Shown here one piece after another: positions 47,496 through 59,450 of a stretch of 64,000 bases of DNA. The stretch is from Adenanthera pavonina (lineage: Eukaryota; Streptophyta; Magnoliopsida; Fabales; Fabaceae): assembly GCA_026686845.1 (NCBI GenBank), contig JAIVEN010000021.1:21718001-21782000 (forward strand), read 5' to 3'. The notes below the pieces were generated by a model. It made no database searches and was not told the origin of the DNA. It worked only from the letters and a program-made list of their open reading frames with translations. Position numbers and translations under genes: made by a program. Numbering within the stretch: the first letter of the stretch is position 1; every line of letters starts with the position of its first letter.

Positions 47496-50235
47496 TGTAA
47501 CACACTAAAACTCACAAACCCAAAAATGCCCAAGATACTTCAAAACATAGGAGGGAAGAAAGAAAAATAGGATAGCACCGTGGCCACGTCTTATGGCGCT
47601 ACGGTGAAGAACATTTCTAGAGGAAAATAAGATTGAACTTGAGGAGCATGGTGCCATGGCCATGGTTATGGCGTTGCATCAGCAAGTTGCTGATGCATCT
47701 GATGAACTTCTGACACTTATAACTTCGCGCTTCGACCTTCGATTAACCTGATTTCAAAGCCTACATGTTACTCTATTCCTATTTTAACCATAGACACTAA
47801 TCACTTCTTAAAACACCTATGTATGGAGATTTTGAACACTTGAAACTAAATTGGTCACTTCTTGACCTAAATCAAGAACCAAACACCTCCAATTGCTACT
47901 AATAGGCAATTGGCACCCATAAACTCTTCTAATAGTTATACAAGATATAGAGAACACGTCCAAGAATGTTTAACTTGAAGAAACTATTCTTTTGAGTTTT
48001 GACTCCCTTGAACCCCAAATCAAGCTAATGGGTTATATGCCCATCTCACATACCACTCTTTCAAGTTTGGACATACATACTCAAGGGACTTGAAGTCACT
48101 AATCTCTAAGTCCAACATTTAAACATCACATGCCATTCATAGAACATAATTGACATTCAGCATACCACTAACATAACCATATGCCCATTAACACATAGAG
48201 GGCCATACACTGGGCGTAGAGAGTATAAGAGGGGCCACATAACAATTTGACCATGGAATAATAGAGATAAATCAGACACACAATATTACACAATAGTATG
48301 AATGACATATTACTAACGACATAATCAAAGCAACAATAACATGGAGGGGTAAACCCCAATGCCTATGAGTACTCTAAATCCTCCTTTCCCAAGCCCTCCT
48401 TGATTTTTTCCTTGCTAGTGTTGGATACTTCACCTGGGAATTGTTAGCCATGGGGTGAGACATACGTCCCAGTAACTAGGGGATTTCATATATAAATAGT
48501 ATATAAACATAAAAACATGCTACCATAACAGTATTCAAATGCCATACTTAGTATAAATGCACTATGGATGATATGCAGACACAAATCCTATCAATATAAG
48601 GCTAGAACCATGAGCTAGTTACTGTGATAAGGTAACCTTAACTAGTGGTTCCCTTCCAACAAACTGTGACTACTAATTCCGAGGTCACCACTTAGCTCTC
48701 CTTCCAATGGTTATGACCCAGCCAAAGGCTATTGTGCCAAAGGTTGGATCATAACTCCCCTTCCTTGGAACCACTTGAATTCATATCTATTTAGTGAAGG
48801 TGCACCCCAATTCATAACTACTTGAGTCTCCTAGCCATAGGACGACTATCTAGTAACTGGAATAACATAAATTGTACCACTTGAACATAAGGTCTCGTGT
48901 ACTATTTAGCGGATTGACATATTATGTGATATATAAAGCATCGTCACCCAAACCATACGTCCAATCGATGTAAAACATGTGACAATGCCTGGTGCATGCT
49001 AACATAATAACATATGCTATCTTCTATAGTACTAGCATACAATAAGATCATATATGAAAAGTCATGGGGTGTATAATCATTACTACAGGTTGACATTCAA
49101 TCATAACATACGTATGTCATGTTCACTATCACCATTAGCCATATTAGCACAATATAAAGTATGGATATAAAACTTACGAGCTATGTATTTGCACATATCA
49201 TGATATAGAAAGGAATACCCATAATTTGTACCAAATGTATATCATGATATGAAAGAACACAACATAATACATAAAGCATACATATCATGATATGAAAAGG
49301 ATTAGTTATATATATATAATCAAACAGAAACATAAAAAAAAACACCCTGGTTACTTTAACTATCTAACCAACTCGACACCTTGGTAGACCAAAGAGAGTA
49401 ACCACTACCAATTCAATGCTTCCTAAGTAAACCTGGAGCCAAAAGATCTCAATTAAGCAATATTATAACTTATACAACATCAAATTCTCACTACCATCAA
49501 AATTCCCAATTCTTATGATACACAATCATTAATTCCAAGCACCAATCGGCTATAACAAAGCAATTTAAGGTATACTAATACATCAAAACATCCATAAAAA
49601 CTCATAAAACTACAATCACATTACCACAAATTCGGATTCCCAAATATCTCAAGAGTTGAGGGTTAGGATTTGAAAAACACACCACTTATACACTCAAAAT
49701 CCTAAACCTAGAGCTTGTACTCACCCAATAACACATCAATGGAGCATCTAAACTCAATTTAATTGGTAGAAATTCATTTAAACTTAGAACCCTAACCATC
49801 TCCAAGAAAATCATTGAATAATCTTGAAGAAAAAGGAGAAGAAGAGAAGAGAACCAACTTACCTACAAGAATCAAGCTTTCCAAGCCTCAAATTTGTGTC
49901 CTTCCACTTCCTATAGTTAAACTCTAGCAAAGTTGGTCATTTATCCTTCATTTTTCTCTTCTTCCTTTGATTGATTTGACTTTTGATTTTAATCAAACTC
50001 TTGACTCTCATTGTGGCACCAGTTAAGTTCGTCGTGGCATCAATGCTTACTGACTTGATCTAAAAGCCCAGATCCAAGCTCGTTCACCGTAGCACCAAAG
50101 CTTCTTGCCATAGCATGGATGTTTTGTCCTATTTTTCCTTTTTCTCAATTTTGACCCTTTCCTCTGGTTCTGGTCTCTTTGATCCTGCACCATTAGGTTA
50201 AGTCTTTCTTAGAATTGATGTTGAGAGTCATTACA
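47496..50235. mobile_element. Solo LTR, TGTAACA...TTACA family, copy C, inside copia RT
   Basis: 2740 bp, begins TGTAACACACTAAAACTC and ends GAGTCATTACA, flanked by perfect 5-bp duplications TGGGA at 47491-47495 and 50236-50240. Removing it with one TGGGA rejoins the copia RT reading between the STFP and KDLGPL motifs, which proves the insertion. The hairpin GAGAC...GTCCC is at 48457-48470. It belongs to the subfamily also seen at 62580 (shared 'TTGACCCC/TCCC.TTGAACCCCAA' block at 48001 and 62878). Confidence 0.9.
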
Positions 50236-51340
50236 TGGGAAAGTAGAAGACACAGAAAAAATTAACTCAGAAATAGCATCTAGAGAGGATCCAGTTATAA
50301 TTATGTCATCAACATATATAAGCACCAAAAGAATAGCCACAGTAGATTTCAGAACAAAAAATAAGGCATCAGATTTAGATGGAGAAAAACCTAAATCAAC
50401 CATCCTAGAATTGAGTTGAGAATACCATGCCTGTGGAGCTTGTTTCAATCTGTAAATAGCCTTTTGTATATGACATACATAATCTGGGTGTTTTGAATCA
50501 ACAAATCCTGGTGGTTGTGTCATGTAAATGTCTTCTTCCATTGAACCATGTAGAAACATGTTGTGAATATCAATTTGATGAATTAGACATTTATGAGACA
50601 TAGTTATAGGAAGAATGAGGTGAGTGGTTGTTGGCTTTACCATAGGAGAGAAAGTTTCATGAAAATTGATCCCTAGCTATTGATAGAAGCCCTTGGGAAC
50701 TAATTGGGCATTGTACTGATCTATTGAACCATCAGTATTACGTTTAACATGATAAAACCCATTTCAAACCAACAAGATTGTAAGGTGGAAAAGGAAGGGT
50801 GAGTTTCCATGTTCGAGTAGCATGCAAGGCATTGAGTACCTTAAGGCATTAGAGATAGAGCAAGAAACTTCGAGAACTAGGACCACAATGGCAAAGTGAG
50901 TAGAGGGCTAGTAGATCGTACCATTATTAGGTATCTTTAGACAATAGATATTGTTCTGTGACCGGGTAACCATGATATGACATGGTAAAGGCCTGGTGGT
51001 AATAGTGTGAAGGACACAGATGCTGGCAAAGAGAGTAACAGGTTATTTGGTAAGGTAAAAGGGTCAGATGTTGAGTTTGATGGTGAAAAGGAGGAGTTTT
51101 ATGGACTAGGGTTATTTTCTATTAGGTTAAGACTTGGTTTTAGTCTTTCTTTTGATATTTGGCTTGTTAAAGTAGAGTTATAAATATTAAGTGTGAAGGT
51201 AAGCTAATTGAGTCATTTCTTATGGTTTTGAAATTAACATTTAGGCTTCTAAAAGAAAATAAATTCTCATAAAAAACCACATCATTTGAAATAAAAATCC
51301 TTCCAATGGTATCAGACATAGGAGAAATGAGCTTATGTAT
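50236..51340 (-). pseudogene. Ty1/copia linker and reverse transcriptase, N-terminal part
   Basis: Read on the minus strand from high to low coordinates: linker with HIMVTRSQNNIYCLKIPNN (about 50985-50930), the marker between integrase and RT in plant copia elements; then ALHATRTWKL...VGLKWV (about 50830-50740) in shifting frames; then an open stretch (50643-50236) with QIDIHNMFLHGSMEEDIYM, QPPGF, YRLKQAPQAWY and the catalytic YVDDIIITGSS. Several frameshifts and stops before 50643. The RT is continued at 47490 after solo LTR C. Family: plant Ty1/copia; the lineage is not fixed. Confidence 0.85.
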
Positions 51341-51351
51341 GCAAACAAAGT

Positions 51352-52072
51352 ATGAAAAATATTAGGGTTGTACAGGGTCACACAGATAGTATAAATCCTT
51401 TGTTGTTAATGGGAGTAACTTTAGACCGTCAATACAAAATGGATTATATGAACCATAGATTCAAAAAGATGTACAATGCTGTGGATGCAATTAAGACTAT
51501 GACAAAGAAGGTAAAAGAATGCTTGTATCGTTTATTTGATAAGTATTCATTGGGAGTTTATACACAATCAAATACTAATATTGCATCTACTTCTGGAGGA
51601 GCCTCAGTTGCTAGTTCATCAGGTGCATTGTCATCTAGTTTTGCTAATTATGATTAGGATCCATGTGCTAATTCATCACAATCAATGAAGTAAAGAACCA
51701 CTATAGATCCTCGATTAGAATTGGATAAATATCTTTCATCCAATTTGACAGATGATATCTCATTTGGTGTTGATTTTGACATATTAGCATCGTGGAAAGT
51801 AAATTCCACTAAATTTAAAGTGCTCTCTTTGTATGACACATGATGTGTTTGCCATTTTAGTTTCAATTATGGTATTTGAATCCATATTTAGCACAGGAGA
51901 GCATGGAGTTCATTAGTATGGGAGCTCTCTATCTCCTAAAATGACTGAAGCACTTATTTATGCTCAAAATTGGCTACATCTAGGCCAATCTCTCTTAGAG
52001 CTTGTTGAAAATTTGTGTGAGGTTGACAACTTTGAAGAAACGAAAAATGCAGTTAAATTTGGTAATGTTTGA
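51352..52072 (+). pseudogene. hAT transposase, C-terminal part
   Basis: The first open stretch (51352-51657) resembles the hAT RNase H-fold end: LLLMGVTLDRQYKMDYMNHR matches the plant 'LDPRYK..Y' motif. The second part, in two frames, gives LELDKYLSS...FDILASWK and then FAILVSIMVFESIFSTG...SSLSPKMTEALI-AQNWL, the hAT dimerisation domain (Dimer_Tnp_hAT). Stops at 51655, 51691 and 51841 and a frameshift near 51840 kill it. The N-terminal zinc finger and first catalytic residues are absent. The 3' non-coding part of the element probably runs to about 53370. Confidence 0.8.
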
Positions 52073-52273
52073 ATTTATATATAATTTGTTTCTTCATAAT
52101 ATATAATATCTAAATATGTATTGAAATGTACTTTGTTCTTTATATATATATATTTAGATGTTGCAACCATGCATGAGGGTGGAGGTGGATTGTTTGAAAG
52201 CATTATGATTCTTGATAATTAAAGTTTTTGAGTCATTTATTGTTAATTTCATGATGATGTTTGAACTTTGTTA

Positions 52274-52556
52274 CTTCCTTTGGTTCTAAATATAGGGACT
52301 TTTACCTTTGTTCTAAATATAAGATCATTTTTAGAATATGAGACAATATTTATTACATAATTCTAAAAAATGCACCCTATTTAATTCATTCCAAAGAGAG
52401 AGAAAAAGAGATTAATTAAGGGTGATTTTGAAAAAATGTCTTAATTTTGGAAAAATCAAGGTGATTAACTAAATCAAGGTGGTTAACTAACTTTAATTTT
52501 CATCCTTAATCTGTGTGATTCAATTTAAAAGTTTTTATATTAAGGATTAGAAGGAG
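52274..52556. mobile_element. Stowaway-like MITE, copy B
   Basis: 283 bp, starts CTTCCTTTGGTTC and ends GGATTAGAAGGAG, with TA on both sides (52272-52273 and 52557-52558). Inner ends 'AAATATAGGGACTTTTA' and 'TAAAAGTTTTTATATTAAGG' are inverted. Same family as 28396-28656. Confidence 0.7.
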
Positions 52557-52824
52557 TATTTTCTATTAGACATTTGAATATATCATCTTTCATGTTTGTG
52601 TTGGAACTTGGAACTTTGATCTTTTGTGTTGGACATTTGGTTGGCAATTTTCTAGCTGGAAGTTGGAACTTGTTTACTGTTTGTATTGATCCTTTTGGAC
52701 ATGGAACTTGATTAAATTACATGCCTTTGCCTTGTTGGAGTATGCACATTTATTTGTTATGGTTATTAGTTAGCTACATATTAGTCTTTTGCATGTTCAG
52801 AATTTTTTTTCATTTATATATAAA

Positions 52825-53035
52825 TCTATACAGGTTTACATCAATTTGTAGAGGTGGTTTATAAACTTGTGTAGCCTATATAGGTTTGTACATGTTTATT
52901 AATTTATTTGTACAAGTTAACATATTCATTTATGTAGGCTTATATTGATCTATACAGGTTTATATATTAATTTGTACATGTTTACATTAATTTCTACGGT
53001 TTATAAAGGTGGTATATTAATTCTTACAGGTTTAT
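52825..53035. repeat. Degenerate short repeats, phrase ACAGGTTTATATTAATTTGT
   Basis: At least seven diverged copies of a ~25-bp phrase, lying in the presumed 3' non-coding part of the hAT element, where subterminal repeats that bind transposase are common. Function is inference. Confidence 0.5.
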
Positions 53036-53373
53036 TATTTGTTGAAAACATGGCCTATTTTTCACCTTTTTTTTCTGCTGTAAGAATTAAAAAAATATTG
53101 GTTTCAGCCCAAAATGGCCCATTTGCTTAGCTCTTTTTTTTACTAAAAATGTGGCCCATTATGCCCCAAAAGATTAAAAAAAAAACATGTCTAGCTTGAC
53201 ATGCCTAAGCTAGCCTGACCCTATCTACTTGACCTTGTCATGACTGAGTTATTTATTGGGTCTAGTTGTGCATTGGGCTAAACAACCCCGCTCGTGCATG
53301 TGTTAGGGTCTAGAATCAAGCTAGGGGTCAACCTGGTCCAACTCTACCCATATATAGCCCTAGTGGGGGTGGA

Positions 53374-54130
53374 TATTGTTTTATGAATAGGTAACCTAGA
53401 TATGACATAGTGGAGGCCCAGTGATGACAATAAGAAGGACATAGACGGTGGTAGAGAAAGTGATGGGTTATTTGGTGAGGTAGAAGGGTCAGACGTCAAT
53501 TATCAGGTTTGGTAGTTTAAAAGAGGAGTTTTGTGGATTAGGGTTATTTTCTATTGGGCTAAGACTTGTTTTTAGGTTTTTTATTATATTGGGTTTCTTA
53601 AAGTAGAGTTTGAAATATTAAGTGATGAAGGTAAGATAAATGAGTCATTTTCTTTTGTAGCCTACATGATTAACATTTAGGCTTATGAAAGGAAATAAAA
53701 TTTCATCAAAGGCCACATAATTTGAAATAAAAATTCTTATAGTGGTATCAAACAAAGGTAGCCTTCTTGATGAGCACTATACATAATAAAAAAAATACAA
53801 AGTTGTGAATGAGGTTGCAACTTATGCTTAAAATATGCTCACAAGTGAGGCTAACAACTATACCCAAAAACATGCAATCTACTATAATCTCGTGGTTGCT
53901 GAAAAAGTATCTTTCATAAGGGCATTTATTTGACAAAAAAGATCTTGATATTCGATTAATAAAAAAAATTGCTATAGAGATGGCATAATCCTAGTAATAT
54001 TGAGGAACTGAAGCATGAGACATCAAAGCAAAACTAGTTTCAATAATATGGCGATGTTTCTTTTCAACTATTCCATGTTGATAATAAGCATAAGGATAGC
54101 TAAACATCTGATGTTGAGGAAGAACATGTT
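53374..54130 (-). pseudogene. Ty1/copia integrase and linker fragment
   Basis: On the minus strand: the integrase core YYQHGIVEKKHRHIIET (about 54085-54035), with the Glu of the DDE triad in HGIVEKKHRH, followed by SFALMSHASVP. Then LINRISR...PYERYF (53936 down), and RIFISNYVAFDE near 53725. The linker follows (53720-53374) and is ~75% similar by eye to the linker at 50947-51330. Frameshifted throughout. Left of 53374 it is cut off by hAT-derived sequence. Confidence 0.75.
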
Positions 54131-54624
54131 AACCTAAGAAGGCCTTGCTTGCCTTAATAGTGGATGAGTGTTCCTTATGAGATTAGTTGTCACCAGTACA
54201 AGGGAATCTACATATATAGTTGTGACACTTGCTTGCTCTTGGATGTCTCAAGAATTAGTGCACCTTTCATTATGTAGAATTTGACTCCTAATTTGATTGT
54301 AGAGTTGGGGGGTTTTGTTACAAGCGTATTGTGGTATATATTGTCAAGAAGATGTGAAAGAATTTCCATAATATTCCATGTTGACCTCATACGTTGTTGG
54401 AAAAATATAACATCATTATTGGGACTTCTCCTTATCATTCTTGAGGTCATGGAACTTAAGGAAGATATTCCCCTTGGTGTTTATTGAGACCTAAGGAGTA
54501 TATCTTATTAGACACATATTGATCCTGAAAGCTCGTTTATAAAAGACGTTTGATAAATAAGGCCATAAAACTTGGTAAGGCAAGAGGGCTAGAGTTTTTT
54601 TTTTTCCTTTGTGTTGTTAACTAT

Positions 54625-54820
54625 AGTGGCAAAGTGAGTAGAGCACTAGTAGATCATAACATTAGTGGGTATATTTGGATAGTAGATATTGTTTTATGAA
54701 CGGTTAACCATGATATGACATAGTGGAGAGGCTTAGTGGTTATAGCGAGATTGACACAAGTGGAGGGCTTGAGTGACTAGTTATTTGGTGAGGAAGAAGT
54801 GTTAGATAATGGGTTTGGTG
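54625..54820 (-). pseudogene. Third copy of the copia linker, cut by the CACTA element
   Basis: Shares 'GTGGCAAAGTGAGTAGAG' and the MVTRSQNNI-type block with the copy at 50889-51080. Its similarity stops at 54820, exactly where CACTA sequence begins. The 54140-54620 stretch to its left has no clear coding match. Confidence 0.6.
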
Positions 54821-57269
54821 TACTAGTGGAAAAAACATGATCTAAGATTGCATTTTTTGAATGGTCAATAAAATGCCCTATTTCAAAAAACTGTGATTGG
54901 TGCTATATTTGTAGATAAAAATCATTCATAATAAGTTTTCTAGAATAGTTAGATTTTTACTTTCCAAAATGGTGGCTTATTCCACTATCTTGAAAAGGAA
55001 TTTTTAAGTATAGAAAATTATTCCACTAGTATTATACGTAGACAGGTTCAATCGGTTCTCTATTAGTCGCAACAAACTCCAAATTTTTGCTCTCCCTTGC
55101 GACAAACCTATGTTTAGCGTCTCTCTCCTTTGTTACTGTCAGTGCCCTCTCCATTGGCAAGTAGTTTAGCTTCGCCCCACCAGTGAGTCCTTCATCCCTT
55201 CTCCTCTATCGGCTCTCTTAACCCTTTTACCAATTTCAGCATTATCTCCATCGGTGCTTCCTTGTTTTGCCGCTTCCCTAGTAAGTATCATTGTTGATCT
55301 ACCTCTACCTACTTTTGTTCTATTAGGCATTAGTTTTTGTCCTATGTAGTGAATAGAATTCGAATTGGGTATTCCTTTAATGAAATTTGTATTAAGATTT
55401 TCTTGGGAGCTCATTTCTTTACAAAGCCTTACGCCATCGCCAAGATAATTTCTTGTTTGAATGTAAAATTTATTTGTATTTTTCACAAGGATTGAAGCTT
55501 GGGATTCGAAGATTTCTGTATCTAGACATGTCGAGGTAAGAATTTTTGTTAGCTTATTATGCCTTGTTGCTCTTAGTTGTATTGGTTAAGAATTTTTATA
55601 TTCAAGCTTGAAGTGGAATTTGAAAGTTTATTATCCCTTATTACTCTTATTCCCTGTCCCCTTAAATTTTAATTCAAGTTTCTTACATTAAAAAAATAAA
55701 TACGTGCAATAGGATTTCAATTCAATTTAGTGTATACATTGTTATTAAGTAAAATAGAAATAAAAGCAGTTGAGAGTGAGTGCTCCATGTAGAGTGACAT
55801 GGTAGGGTCCAAGTGGAGGCAAAGGTAGTGTAAAGTTACTTCGCTAGAGTATGCTTCCCAATATAACAAAAAAATTGAGCTTTGCTCATAAAATAAATAG
55901 GGCTTATTACTTGGTTCCCTCTTTCAATTTCAAATTAGTAGTAGAAGAAGAAGCTTTCTCTCTGTCTTCTTCTTTCTCATTATGGTGTGTAGTATGGCAT
56001 TATTCTCCATCATCTCAATATAATAATAATATCCAACTATTATGGGGGCATTCTAGTCAAGGGGAACTGCAAATCTTATATGTGATATTCGTGGATGTTT
56101 TTACTTCTCATTTAAGGGAACAAGAATTTTGAAGTGTTTACACTATTTGATTTAAGTTTTTTGAATTAAATAAGAATTGATTACGTGGGTACTACATACA
56201 TAATGGACTAATACATAAAAAATTGAGATTTTGAATTGAGATATGGCATCAAGTGGCAGCGGAAATTGTCATGAATTTTTCTTGAGATTTTGGCTTGAGT
56301 ATTGCATTTTTCTTTCCATTAACTAGAAATATTCCCTAGTGGCAATAAAAACTAATTTCCTTCAATAATGGGCTCAAATGATAATGCATGGTTGTTCTTT
56401 ACTTAAATCCATAACTTCATTATCTCACCTATAACTTATACCTTCTATATCATATGTAGTGATCTATATTTTAAAATTCCAAAAATAAAAGAAGAAATTT
56501 AACCATGTATATATTATATATTATGTGACTTGATATAGTATTTTTGTGTTTTTGTGGATCAAATGGATGCTAATAAGCCTGAAATTTTAATAGTAGGTAG
56601 TTCATGAGTAGAGATTTCTGAAGAGTCCTAAATTGCTTAATTTGGGAATGCCTTCCTCAAGTTATTGATGTTCAAAGTAAGGCTGTAATTTAAAAATTTT
56701 AGGAAAAAGTAATGTCTAATGAGTTTAATTTATGTTGAGCAAAGTCATATGATGAAATAAGTTGATTTATGACAATTGATCATGGTACATTTAATTTAAC
56801 ATGTTTAAGTCAAGGTAGAGTTACCACATTTTGTATGTGAATTGTGCTATGCAATCTCATAAGAAATGTTAATTTTACCTTCAAACTGGAATCGACATTA
56901 CTTTAAATGCTTGAATGTATTGTTTGACAAAGTACTTAAATGAAAGATAAAGTGAACTATGTATAATTTTGGTTGGTATCTATTATGTTTTAGTAAAATT
57001 ATTGACAGACTGTAAGTTTTTCATTGTAAAATTTTTTTGAGGTCTAGTTTTTAGGGGAGACATTGCCAAATTTCTTTTGCCAACAACTCTACCAAAATTT
57101 ATATACAAATTATAGGATAATATGAGCTAGGTTTTGATTTTGAAGCTTATCTTAAAAGCTTGAATTGCTTGTTAATTTGACAAAGTACCATGTGTTTAAA
57201 ACTATTTTCTGTTCTAGTGTACAAAAAAAACATCCTATATTAACATTAGTCTCTTCAAGGTAGTCACAG

Positions 57270-58660
57270 ATCATACTTAGATGAACGCTAGACAAACGAG
57301 TAGTGAATATGAGAATAGGGTGGATGGGTTTCTAGAATTCACTCAAAGAAATGTTCTTGATAGTAATGGAGGTTTTATTGTCCTTGTGTAAAATGCTTGA
57401 ATGAGAGGTGACCGAATATTGTGGAAATTAGAGAGCATGTACTTTGTGATAGTTTAATAGGAGGTATACGCAATGGATATGGCATGGTGAAAAATTAGAA
57501 ATGCCTAATATATCCCAACAGGGAGAAGTTGATGTAGATATGGATGATCAACTAGAAGACATGATCCGTGATATAGGAGTAAATGCCTTTGAATAAGCAC
57601 ATGTATATGATAACTTGCATAGTGATGCAGAGAAGCCTTTGTACTCAGGGTGCATTAAATTTACACGGTTGTCAGCTATGTTGAGATTGATTAGCTTGAA
57701 AATGAGAAATAGGTGAAGTGATAAGAGTCTTACAGAGTTACTTGATTTGTTGAAAAACATGCTTTTGGAAGGTAGTAAGCTTCCAGTTCATAACTATGAT
57801 GCAAAGAAAATCTTGTGCCAATGGGTCTGGATTATAAAAGAATCTATCCTTATACTAATGATTGCATATTGTGTAGAAATAAGTATGAAGAGCTACATGT
57901 ATATCTGAAATATGGGGCATCACACTGCAAAGTAAAAGAGGATGTTAATGCCAATTGTGATGTGGTCACTGAAGGGCCTCCTGTGAAGGTATTATGGTAT
58001 CTTCTAATAATTTCATAGTTCATGCACTTGTTTGCTAATGCAAACAATGCAAAGAACTTGAGATGACATGTATATGAAATGATATGTGATAGAAAGTTTT
58101 GACATCCAACTAATTCTCTTTAATTAAAGACAATCAATCATTTGTTTCCTGAGTTTGGCAATAAGCTAAGAAATCTTAGACTTGAACTTTGTACTAATGG
58201 AATGAACCCTCTTGGTAACTTTAGTAGTCAACATAGCACATGGCCTACTCTCTTGTTATTTTCAACCTACCTCTTTGGCTATGTATGAAGCACAAGTACA
58301 TCATGTTGTCTATAATGATTTTAGGCACAAAATAGTAAGGAAATGACATAGATGTTTGCTTAGGACCTTTGATTGAAGACTTGAAAATGTTGTGGGAGGA
58401 AAGTGTGGATGTGTTTGATGTATATCACAAGGAGTCTTTTAAGATACATGCCATGATTTTCTGCATGATAAATAACTTTCCAGCATATGAAAATTTGTTC
58501 GAATATAGTGTTAAGGGGCATAAAGCATGCCTTATATATGAAGTAGACAAATGCTACCATCAACTTCAGCATGGAAAGAATACAACCTACCTTGGTCACT
58601 GGAGATTTCTCAAATGGAACCACCCATATTGTAGATTGAAAAAAGCTTGCAATGGCTAAT
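57270..58660 (+). pseudogene. CACTA TNP2-like transposase (Transposase_21), broken
   Basis: The transposase of En/Spm elements. In shifting frames: MNARQTSSEYENRVDGFLEF (57281 on) as the family's N-terminal start, then TQWIWHGE-like sequence near 57470, then the transposase block with CPMGLDYKRIYPYTNDCILC (57817 on), GPPVKVLWYL, LFPEFGNKLRNLRLEL (58145 on), GMNPLGNFSSQHSTWP, and LIEDLKMLWEESVDVFDVYH (58369 on). The end reads FLKWNHPYCRLKKACNG. At least ten stops or frameshifts. One intron may lie around 58670. Confidence 0.8.
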
Positions 58661-59450
58661 AAAAGAAATGATTCCCAACACCATAGCATCACGGGTAAGA
58701 AAAAGTTTATAATTATTATGATATTGTGACTTTCTACAATTTATTCCTTGTTTTGTTAGGACCATTGACAGTTGATGGTCATTTGCCCTTGACAAAATGT
58801 TGTCACTTGTTTCTTTTTCAGTATGGAATGAGCCGAAAGACAAATTCAAGGATATGATTGAGATGTAACTATGTTTGTATAAGGTTTTGCTTTGTTATTT
58901 TTTTAGTCTATCATATAATTTCTTGAATGTATTAGATCTTAGAGCTATGGATATTTACAATGTCATGAAAGGTAAGTATCAAACTATGATGCGGAATATC
59001 ATGTAGGTGTACCTAAAGGTAAGTAGTTTAAACTTAAGTTCTTTATGGAAAAATAATTTTCCCTTTTTTGATTTTGGCCATTCTTTGTCCATTTGTCCGT
59101 TTGTAGTATCACAAACAAAAGGATATTATCTCCTCAAATGTTGTTGGTTCATACAAAGAGATAATTACATTTTTCACTATTTCATTTTGTTCCTTTGTGT
59201 GTTATTCATGTTTTGATGGGCTTTGAATTTGTAGAGTTTTGACAATACCAAACTATTTTCTGAAGAGGAAATTAAAGACATATGGATCCATTAGGTAGAA
59301 TATTTTCTTGAGGCCAGCTCACATTAAAGGTTAAGTTATAAATTCAACTAGTATCATTCTTGCTTTCATTTTTCTTGTTGCTTGGAAGTTTTGGCTATTT
59401 TTGTATCATTCTTGTTGTCATTTTTCTATCAAAAACATGAGAGAAAAATA

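Noticed and set aside
54208..54450. 80-codon minus-strand frame upstream of the copia integrase piece
   Set aside because: Position fits a pre-integrase region but no motif (such as the zinc-binding H-H-C-C) could be seen.
55166..55486. 106-codon minus-strand frame in the CACTA 5' region
   Set aside because: No recognised domain, opposite strand to the transposase, in decayed sequence.
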